Source: Bryopsis sp. KO-2023
Lineage: Eukaryota > Chlorophyta > Ulvophyceae > Bryopsidales > Bryopsidaceae
Assembly: GCA_030272585.1 (NCBI GenBank)
Contig: BSYQ01000002.1
Location: 3,968,001-4,032,000, forward strand
Reading direction: 5' to 3'
DNA length: 64,000 nt
Of this stretch, positions 55,036-64,000 are shown in pieces; the first letter of the stretch is position 1, and each line of letters opens with the position of its first letter. The translations under genes were made by a program, and so were the position numbers. Below the pieces are notes generated by a model. The model saw nothing but the letters and a program-made list of their open reading frames with translations, made no database searches and was not told the origin of the DNA.

Positions 55036-56054
55036 TGGGGTGGATGACCGAGATTTAGGACAGGATCACGCGGTTCAACGAGTTTGACATCTACACCAAG
55101 ACACTCAAGTTAGTTTTTTGTGTGTTTTATAATTTATTCTGTTTGCGCGTGGTTTGTGAGGGTTTTATGGTGCGTACTATAATCACTTGGGATGATGTCG
55201 AGTTGATTCTCTGACAGATTAATATCGGGGGATGAGGATTGGGTGTAACCTGACCACGATAATGCATCTATGTTTGTCTATGTTTATAGTCGTGACCCGG
55301 ACCTCCCATGCTTTTAAGTACAACTACACGTTACATTTCCCAATATCATTCAACAGCATGGGCCACTTGTGTCGGTTCTTGCAGAATGTGGCCATTGAAA
55401 ATAGTTGGATTGTCCATCGGCTTAGAGAGGCGCTCCACTTGTTTTTCACTCACAAAACCATGTTGGGTGTCAAAGAAGGGCGGATTATGTTCCGTGTAGG
55501 ATACAAGGAAATCAGCTACCGTATTTCCGATAGGTGAAAGAACAGTTTCAAGTGCATGTTTCGCGTGTTGAGCATATTTGCATGTCGTATAAGATAGTAG
55601 GAAATCTAAATCGGGTGATCGTTAGTCAAAGTATATTTCCCCTTTCGTGTATATTGACATAACATTTTAAGTTCATGAGAACCTTTGCAAGAAGCGCAAG
55701 TGATGTGGTGGAAGCAAAAAAAGAAAGACCAAAGAAATAAAATTGGTTGGGGTATTGTTTAAGATTGAGTTGTTTTGAACTCTCGGCACAATGAACCAAT
55801 GAGAGAGGAGCACCTCATGAACAAAAAAACTATGTACCTGCTCCCACATTGAAGACCCCTAAAAAGGTGAATTGTGACAAAACAAAATTCTTTTCGATCT
55901 CGCTACATGAAAGAAGATGCTATAAATTAAATTTGTAGAGCACGATGGTGTTAGCTATTAATTTGACAGTAAGAGACTGTGATGAACGATACTTTTCTAG
56001 AAAGGGTAATGGCAAAGCAATAATTGTAAAGAGTTGACGGCTCCTAAACTCCTG
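55036..56054. other. Interval with one unassigned ORF
   Basis: A 101-codon frame at 55232-55537 (including FNSMGHLCRFLQNVAIENSW) is the only notable reading frame. No domain was recognised. Confidence 0.3.
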
Positions 56055-56467
56055 TGTGCGGGCACACTCAGCAAAGTTGGTGACGACTAGATGAAAGAAG
56101 GCCGCTTTCGAAGAGGTGTTAGATAAAGAGACGGCACAGAAAAAATACACGAGTACGTAAGAAAAGCTGACAATGGCTTACGCCACAACCATGTCTCCCG
56201 AATGATAAATATTCCATCCCTTATGTTATTTGACACATCGTAAGAGATAATGCTCAACACACACCATGTCGCCGGCAACATATAAACGGGGAAAAAAAAG
56301 AAAGGAAAACGTACCACGTTGCATGGTTAAATCTCGTGCATCCTCAAGATATTGACCGAAGTAGAGTCATTCGCTTTCCATTCACGGGTTGCAGAACGGG
56401 TTACCCACAAAATTGTTCTTGATAATATGATGATGGGATTTGGAGCTGATTTAGCGAATGCACGTCT
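56055..56467 (+). repeat. Dispersed repeat R1, copy 2
   Basis: Direct relative of 50931-51341. No RT remnant follows this copy; repeat R2 begins about 200 bp downstream instead. Confidence 0.8.
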
Positions 56468-56663
56468 CATTGATCGTCTTCAATATTGAACACACTATGA
56501 ATAAGCAACAACGGTTATCATCAACCACGAATTGAACCCGCAAATAACGATTGGTTAAACAAGAAAAGGGAATTGCGAGTGACGGTAAAAGCAATTAACT
56601 TTAAAATGAAATTTTTCCATCCATGAAAAATGGATGAGGAACGTTTCACGATTTTTCCGATCT

Positions 56664-57485
56664 CATGAAGGCACCCATGACCTTGGTCTTAAGTGGAGTC
56701 GCAAACTACTTCAATATCGTCTTAGATTTGTTAGACAGAAACTTCAACAAATAGATTATACGCATGTGGAGTTTACGTGTGCATCCTCACAATTAAATCA
56801 TACAGCCGGGACTTTGACGCTTACTATTCGATTCCATCCTTCGGCTAGATTACAAGCTCTCGATGCTCTCGGGTTTCAAGGGCGAGACTCACGGTGTGTT
56901 TTTCTTCCACTAAAGGACGGTTGATGACTACATTTTTGCCCCATGCTAGGCCACGGACGTGCAAAGAAATAGTAAGAATATCCCATCGTAATCAAACAGC
57001 TTGATTGACTTTATTTAAAAAGAATTAACCAAAATAATTGTTATCGCGTGTAGGACAGTCATTCTAGTTGAGCCATTTTAGTGGGAACATCAGGAAAGTT
57101 AGACGGTTTGCCTTCACCTTATATACTAGATATTGGGGATCTTTTGGTTCTTTTTCGTGCGTGTTTGTTCCGATTCCGCCTAGCCTCAGTACAAGTGGAT
57201 GACCAAGAGAGCCAAAGGTTTACTTGTTAGTTCGAATTTGTTTGGGAGCAAAACGAAACGGAGCCCTAGTCGAGGGAGCCTCTACGTTTTAACGAGAAAT
57301 AATCGATAGGAAGTGATCGTATTGTTCGTAGGTTACGTTATTATTGAATCGCTCGGGAGTAGTTGGACTCTCAGCATTCATCTCAACATTTCCTATGTCA
57401 GGTTCACTTCGCGAGTCCCGAGCATTGTGCCAAGAAGAGAGACTTTAACCTAGGGTACAGAGGGTGGATACGAGTGTTCCGTTAC
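56664..57485 (+). repeat. Dispersed repeat R2, copy 2
   Basis: Direct relative of 31268-32480 lacking the 365-bp internal block. The frame at 56634-56924 (ending RLQALDALGFQGRDSRCVFL) stays open here while the equivalent in copy 1 is broken, suggesting it was coding in the parent element. Confidence 0.75.
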
Positions 57486-60456
57486 CTAAACAACAATTTA
57501 AAGACGCGGCAGGAATCGACTTGTGCACAAGAACAGCAGGTACCATTGTCCCTTGATCTCATACTAGAGTCGTGTTTCCTTGCACCCAACCATTGCAAGC
57601 AGGGATATATTCACAATATATCTGATTTCGGTATTCGAATGGATGAATTGTGCAACACAGGTTGTATGTTTTTTTGCAGGGGGGCTAATATTATGGATGG
57701 GCTCGAGATTCCGATCGGCCTCAAGTTTGCTTCCCCAAGCGGACATTATGCAAACTCAAGGAGATCGTCCAAGATTGAACGATTGCGTATTACGAGGGGC
57801 TTGCATCCCTACTAAGGACAACAAGGGCCAAAAATGAAGACTCGTACCATTAACCTTATCAAGCATAGGCTAGACAACGACAAGGCCGCATAGGTGTGTT
57901 TCATGAAGTTAATTTGGTTCTTGAGGGGAGTTTCAATCGCTTTCTTCAACCTAAAAATAACGACGGGAATTAGGTCCTCATTGTGCTAAAGATAAGGGGT
58001 TTTTTAAGATGAAAGAAACCTTGACTTGGTCGCGTGAAAAGACGACGATCATCAGTTTACTCTCCAAAAAAAATATATTGATGAGATTCTTCATGCTATC
58101 TAAACGTATCATACTCATAAGATGAGCTCCGCAGGTGTGTTACAGAAATCGACAATGTCGCTCAAGATCTATTTTGATCAAACCAAACACCCGGCATATG
58201 TCATCTCTCGCGTAAGCAAAAGTTATTGTTCTGATGTATTTATAGCTGGTACAAAAAATGAATTTGACCCAAATGCTTTGAGATTGAGAGGTCGAGGAAG
58301 GGGTATAGATATATAAAACGGCAAGAAGTCAACATCCACGAACGAACAAATAGTTAAACTTGTAGTATATTTGAAGTTATTTTAGTCAAAGAATGCACAA
58401 TGCTTACAAATCCGGCGCTGCCATTGATTAGAGGGTAAGTACTACCTTGAGTCAAGGCCCTTGACCATCTTTACCCGAATTTTCTCGAAAATATAACGAG
58501 CAAGAGCCTATTGAAGAAAGTACTCGAGAGAAATTAAAGTCGACAGATAAAAGGAACATTTATAAATTATTTTGAAACACCATTTTAAACCACCGATGAG
58601 GGTTTAGTTGCACAAATAACAGATCCGGTGTTGCCATCAAAAGGCACACGGTGAGGCACACGGTGAGGGAACTGGCTACGAGTATAAAGATAGCACTGGG
58701 ATTTGTTAAAACAGCTTAGAACTCAGCTCTTACCTCGTGTAAGAAATCAATGGAGCATGGATGGAAGGTAGCATGTAAAAATATTGCATAATAAGTAAAT
58801 CCCCGAGTGAGTGTATCAATCCCCGGGGACCTTTTGATTGTCACTAGGACGATTGAAAGCCTCTTAGAGCCTCTAAGTTAGAGGAGTGGCTACAAGCAAC
58901 CAAGGGATGAAAGATCTTGAACATATTACTCATTTAAGTTAGGGGAAAAAAAACTACGGGTGTGATGAGTTAAAGCAAGGCGAAACAAAAGAGCTCGCGA
59001 CGTTAAAGGATCATATCAAAGAAAGTACTCAAAGTTGGAGGCCAACAGTTGCAGCAGCAAAAGTGTCGGTAGCAGCACGACAACAGGTTGAGATGGAGGA
59101 GCATGGCAACACCTCTATCGTGATAAGTTACACGACGTCGGATTTTTGACCAGATCGACTACAAACACCCTCCTTCAACGACACCTGAGGAAGTGGTTCA
59201 TTCGAGAAAAACATAATAAACAAAAAAGACGTAGACGTGGCAAACGAGGGGGATGAAGAGACCTTCCTTCTAGTTTATCAGGGACATGCTCGATGATTTT
59301 GCCCTTGATATTGATATGGAAATTATCCCCAGATAATTGGGGCTTGCAGGTCCGACTCCTGGTGGTTTCAAAATGTGACAAATTTTGATCCATATAAAGA
59401 GTTCATTCCGAATCCCCGATTGGTAATGAGCTAATACCCGTCCTTGCACGGAAGAAGCAACCCATGATAAATAAAAAATCATGCTAAGATTATTCTAATA
59501 TTTTGACTTCGCAAGGACACGAACAGTCAAAAACACTCTACCGATTCCCCCAACCTTTTTTCTTTGTACACAGGGAATTTCCTATTCCTAATATTAATTG
59601 CACACATAAATAACAAGCGTTTATGTATATAGAAAGTCGACCAAGCAATAGGGCAAAAAACATACTCCAAAATGTGGAAAAAGAGCGAAAGTCGTATAGA
59701 ATGATGTTAGGTAAGTGAAGTATTGTAAATCGAGAAATTTCCGAATGCAATTAACCACCGAACAGCCACCGCTGTTTGGTTTGCAAACATTTGGTCAAAA
59801 ATCGCGTCCGTCAATTTGATTCGCGAGATTCTAGTTTCAAAGTTCACTTGCAGGCTGCAAGTTGCAGCGACACAAGCACCATCATTTACACAATTCACAT
59901 CTCGCAACGACAAAAAAGGGCAAGAAAGAAGAGAAAATCCTTGCGATATCCAAGGAGGTCCAAACGTTCCTTTCATACATTTAATAACCAAACACCCACC
60001 GGTGTTTGGTTCTGCAATATTCGGTAAGAACAACGTTCGGTACTTAAGCGACATTGAACTTACCCGATTTACAATAACCCGTTTTGCATGGATTTCTAGA
60101 TATATTAAGTATGCCTATATAATGAAATATTCTCGAATAGCATTTCATCCCGCAAGGGTTGGTTGGCACAATGGAAATACGATTGCTTGTCTAATCTTAA
60201 CGAGCCTTGATCGAATATTATATCTCATATGTAGGATGAGCCCACTACTATTGGTTTGTACCAATTTACGGTAAAAGAAATCCTAACTAGATAAGTTGCA
60301 CGACGTTTTCTCAATATCTTTATCTCGATAAGTCTTAGCCCTTATTTTTCACGATAAACCTCTCGAGACCATTGTTTGGCTCATTGTTTTTCAAAATAAG
60401 AACCGACTCCATAGAAGTTGTCTTTTTCGTACCGAGGAGGGGGTGGGGGTGCAACA
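57486..60456. other. Interval without firm genes, with a possible small MITE
   Basis: ORFs at 57363-57815, 58122-58316 and 59816-60274 lack motifs. A tandem duplication of AGGCACACGGTG occurs at about 58640-58665. Bases 59721-60076 are considered separately. Confidence 0.35.
59721..60076 (+). mobile_element. Possible MITE with 12-bp TIRs and internal palindromes
   Basis: TATTGTAAATCG at 59721-59732 is the exact reverse complement of CGATTTACAATA at 60065-60076. Inside, near-palindromic CCGAACAGCCACCGCTGTTT and CAAACACCCACCGGTGTTTG occur near opposite ends. Apart from a possible TA, no target duplication is evident. Confidence 0.35.
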
Positions 60457-60578
60457 CAGAGTTGTGCACCGTTGCAACGGCGCACAACTCTGGTGTGGGT
60501 GGGACCGAGTTGTGCCGAAGTCGTTTTTGCGACAAAGACTGTTGTCGTTGTCGAAAAAACGACTTTGGCACAACTCTG
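60457..60578 (+). mobile_element. Short hAT-like MITE (AACTC family) with 8-bp target duplication
   Basis: Begins CAGAGTTGTGC and ends GCACAACTCTG, an 11-bp perfect terminal inverted repeat. It is flanked exactly by GTGCAACA at 60449-60456 and 60579-60586. The 122-bp body repeats GCACAACTC/GAGTTGTGC and carries an inner AGTCGTTTTT/AAAAACGACT palindrome. Non-coding. Confidence 0.88.
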
Positions 60579-60586
60579 GTGCAACA

Positions 60587-63280
60587 CTCTGGTTGTTGAG
60601 GTGTTACCCATACTTGCAAATGATATTGGTAATTCACATTACCAATGATTAATAGAGGGAGCCAAAGAAAAGACGAAAAAAGGGGAATAAAATTCCTATG
60701 ATATGAAAGAGAAGGGTATAAAATCAGGTTTATATTCGTTTGTCATAAACCTGATACTTTTTTTCTTTTTTTTAAGGAATTAAGAGTGAAGGGAAAAAAA
60801 ACCAATAGGTGTTTTTGAAATCGTCACCTCTTTTTTCGCACTCCACTATAGAAGCTCTGAAAAAAAAAATTGCAAGAAAATTAATTAATACGATAATATT
60901 CCACTAAAATAAAATAAAGGTAAGAAGAGGGAGGAAAAGGGAAAAAAAAAGATCTTTTTCTACCCCATTCAGATGTCGGTGGTTTCTTTCTCAACCTTCA
61001 ATGAAATATTCTTTTCTTATTCTTTTTTTTTCTGCTATTTTGTTTTTTCCCTTCATCAGTAGTTTGTTTTTTTCTGGAAGGGGAGAGAGGTCGAGTATTT
61101 TTGCACCAGTTTGTAAACAAAAGTATGTTTTGCTCGGGGAAAAAAAAGGAATATTTCTCACCTTTATTCCAGTTTTTTCTTCTTTTTTTTTTTTGGGGGG
61201 GGGGACACTCCACAGGCTGAAAATAGGGGACAAAAAAATCCTCCTTTTCCTATGAGAAGAAAAACCAAAAAAACAGAAATCTATTTTTAGTTCTGCCCCT
61301 GTTTTTCTTTTCCTGTCTTGTATATAAAATAAAACTTTTTCTTCCCTGGATTATTTTCTCTTGAAAATGTTTTATTTCTCAAACAAGAGAAAAACAATTT
61401 CATTCCCCCCAGCCGTCCACTCCCCTTTAAGAAAAAATAAAGTGACAGTAATATTAATACTAATTCTTTTTCTCAACATTCATTCTCCAGCAAAAAAACA
61501 GGCACCCTGTTTTCTTTCAGAAACCTTCTTTTTTAATTTTCCGACCTGAGTAGCATGAAAACGAAAAAAAAACAACAGAAGATTAGAAGAAAAAACAAAA
61601 ACAGTGAAAAGAGTATTCTCGAAAAAACAGGAAAGAAAAAGAGGGAAAAGGAACCAAACCAACCGCGCAGGAGCCGTTTTTTCTGTCGAGATTCTTTGCA
61701 ATCTTTTTTTCTTCGACCGCTGGTCGGGCATACTCCTTTTCTTTCCATCTTTTCTTGGGGTTAACTTGTTTTCGAATTAGTCGAGGTTTTCGTTACCTGA
61801 TGCGTGCAGCGCGATCGAAACAGCGGGAAGAACAGGGAGGGGATTGAGGCCGGCAGTGGAGCGCCAGTTTTCATTTTTTCTTCTCCTCTTCGGTCAGCGC
61901 CCTGAACGAAAAAAGAAAAACAAGAGAAACGGAGGAAAAAACCAACAGGGGTCAAAGAAAGAAGCCCCAGAATGGTGACAGCAAAACGCGCTCACGTAAT
62001 TTCGAAAAAAAAGTGAGATTTAAAAAAAGAAGAGGATGGGGAAACTGAAAGCGGTTTTTTTTTTCCTCTCCATGCGCGGGATGCGCACGTGGATAGTAAC
62101 GAAAACAAAAAAACTCAGCTCCTCACACACAAGGGGTGGTTTTTGCTTTTCTTACCAAGGGTTTCTTTTGTTTTTTTCTGGTTCTATCCTTTTTTCTGTT
62201 TTTTGCCCGCCACGCACGCCGCCACTTGAAAACCCAGTCGCCGGTTGCGGCGCTGAAGTCACCCCAGTCGCGCGATTTTGCGACCCCCCACCCCCAACAC
62301 CTTTTGTTCTGTTATATCTATTGCGAAAAGGTGCTGCTGCACCTCCAGCACCCCCACCCGGCTGGCGCAAACGCCGGCAACTACCGAAAACTTAAGAAAC
62401 CCATCCGAAACTCAAGTAAAACTGTGACAATATCGTTCCAGAAATCCACACACAATACACCCTCAGGTCATTGCTGTTCTTGGGTGCAAAACCCCGCTCG
62501 ACGCCATGCAATGACGTGATCAACGCCCTGTTTGGTCGTCAAGGTGCTGTTTGGAGAAACGAAAACCCACGGCGCCGTTTCTGAGGCGGACATACCTGCA
62601 TTACAAAGAAACGGCGGAAAAAACAAGGTCGTTCCCCCCCCCCCGAGTCGATTGGCCGCCATGAACTGCGAGAAAAAGCTGACTTTGTCGGCAACGAACG
62701 GCGATATCTATTGAGGTGCTGTTCACTTTTAGCGCCGAACTTCGTTTGGTGGTCGAAATGGTTTGTATTCCAGAGGGGCTGTTGTAGTGGTGGTAATTAC
62801 CATAGAACCGTTATATATTACCGCTATCTATTACCGTTATAATAACGCAGGGCGTAAGGTTCGTCTTCGCTGCGCAAAACCCCACCCGCCGCCACCTAGA
62901 ATGCCGAAAACTGAATCGATGCTCATGTTGTACCAGCCTAACAGTTTTTCCATGTTTTCTTTTTAAAACAAAAACGCACCACCGATTTTTCTTGAATGCT
63001 TTCCGTTCTGCCGATAAAATTACAATAAACTTCGCCCCCTATAATAATAATAATAACACTTTCTGGGGTCCTCGACAAGGTTCAGCATACTTTTTAAATG
63101 CCTGGTTTTTGCTTCTCATGATCAAGTGTTGGGCAAGTTTTTTTTCTAGTGCTTTGATCTGCTCATTTTTCTTTCACTTAACTCAAATACTATTCAGATT
63201 GCACATAGATCTCATTGCAACACTGTTGCAGTGTCTTTCGATTTCTCTCTCCACTGTTTCTGCCCCCCCCCCTGACGTTC
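60587..63280. other. AT-rich low-complexity interval
   Basis: Long A and T runs, a T12-G10 run at 61183-61204, and GC-richer islands at about 62210-62700. Overlapping ORFs on both strands look like composition effects. The GC-rich islands could be exons or untranslated parts of a gene related to the one at 63598-63993, but I cannot show it. Confidence 0.4.
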
Positions 63281-63597
63281 CTAGCAGCACCTTCTTTTTG
63301 AACGCCTGAGTTTTTTCAAATTTGATAAAAACGGATCAGGGAGAACACAACAGGGAGAAGCCAAAGACAATCTCATTCCTGTTGCTTCTACCTGGGCGCC
63401 AGAGGAACCCACTCCAACGCAGAGCTCTGCGTTGCTCGAGCTGTTCATCAAAACATCCAACCCATCATTCCCCTGTCTTGTTGTAGTTTCACCCTCCGCC
63501 CCCACGCGTTTCCAGCGGCCGCCAGAAGATATTCCGGAATGTGGCTCCGACAGGGTGCAGCCAGGTCCGTCCAGGTGATTTTCTTTCGCCGAAGCTT

Positions 63598-63993
63598 TCA
63601 GGATTTCAATATCGTTCCACGAACCCTGAGAGATAAGCGTCCTTTCGTGTAAAACTGGAAGAAAGGAATTTTCGAGATTCCCATCGCCCCACACAGCCGC
63701 CTGACGTCCGCGCCGCCGACGTCTACCACCAGGAGCTGGATGTCAGGGTTTAGCCCAGAAAGTCGCCTGAGTTTGGGGAAGATGCGCGTGCACGTCTGGC
63801 ACGAGGAGGATTTGAAGTATACCAATGTCGTCGTGTTTTTGCGCGATGTAGTCGACAAGTACCGCTTCAGTTTCGACACACTGTTGATTTTGATGATGTT
63901 TTCAGCACCCTCGATCACTCTGAAGAAAAAAAGCAAGAAAACAAAAACACACACACAGCAATGTATCGCCATCAGCGACTGGACGTTTTTCAT
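63598..63993 (-). CDS. Thioredoxin-fold protein, probably partial
   Basis: The frame encodes TTTLVYFKSSSCQTCTRIFP, the beta strand plus CXXC active site (CQTC) of thioredoxin-like proteins, then ...IQLLVVDVGG, ...GAMGISKIPFFQFYTKGRLS with the cis-proline IP in place. It would act in dithiol-disulfide exchange. The first ~24 residues look like a signal peptide, but the DNA there is also a pyrimidine tract ending CTTCAG at 63920-63925, so an intron acceptor with the exon starting at 63919 is an equally good reading; then the gene continues beyond the window. The stop at 63598 is early for the fold's last helix, and a neighbouring frame is open to 63281, so a frameshift or a further intron is possible. 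Confidence 0.6.
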   Translation of the reverse strand: MKNVQSLMAIHCCVCVFVFLLFFFRVIEGAENIIKINSVSKLKRYLSTTSRKNTTTLVYFKSSSCQTCTRIFPKLRRLSGLNPDIQLLVVDVGGADVRRLCGAMGISKIPFFQFYTKGRLSLRVRGTILKS

Positions 63994-64000
63994 TCACCAA

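Noticed and set aside
61001..61764. Phe/Lys-rich ORFs on both strands
   Set aside because: Translation of long A and T runs; overlapping frames on both strands indicate composition only.
62152..62714. GC-richer ORFs on both strands as exons
   Set aside because: Neither strand shows a domain or a convincing splice pattern, so no gene is called.

Overview
This is nuclear DNA of a eukaryote. It has no operons, carries one well-supported spliceosomal intron (GTAAG donor, TACTAAC branch point, AG acceptor), and holds Ty3/gypsy, hAT-like, Helitron-like, CACTA-like and mariner-like sequences. The species cannot be named from the sequence; an alga or other protist is plausible because few introns are visible in the recognisable genes, but that is a guess. 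Almost all of the window is transposon-derived, with small GC-richer coding islands between AT-rich, frame-broken remnants.

Layout. 1-6871: a diverged inverted repeat (arms 1-1490 and 5745-6871) flanks an F-box/WD40 gene at 2675-3719 that carries one +1 frameshift. 6872-18535: mostly non-coding, with two copies of a GGACAGG-rich MITE, a CCGTAA-rich MITE, a CACAG-rich MITE, and a Myb/SANT-like (NAM-associated) remnant. 18536-26319: one complete, very young Ty3/gypsy chromovirus on the minus strand, with 514-bp LTRs differing at one base, a CAACG target duplication, gag and pol linked by a G GGA AAC heptamer directly before the gag stop, and a C-terminal chromodomain. 26320-29584: a broken Helitron-like Rep region. 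29585-38820: a segment framed by a ~200-bp inverted repeat, containing a spliced gene of unknown function and a mariner-like MITE. 37255-43327: a psq/CENP-B-type HTH remnant, a CACTA-like transposase exon, and unassigned ORFs. 47000-57500: hAT-like, gypsy RT and aspartic protease remnants, a nested MITE, and dispersed repeats. 57500-63280: mostly AT-rich, low-complexity DNA with a perfect 122-bp hAT-like MITE. 63598-63993 (minus): a thioredoxin-fold gene running toward the right edge.

The most unusual signal is a set of short elements that share no sequence but share one architecture. They have CAGA... terminal inverted repeats, perfect 8-bp target duplications (GTCCTATT, CTCCAAAG, CTAGCAAC, GTGCAACA) and interiors made almost wholly of one short motif, often iterated in both orientations. 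They look like hAT-mobilised elements reduced to arrays of possible transposase-binding sites. The other strong point is the complete chromovirus, whose sequence supports a programmed -1 frameshift.
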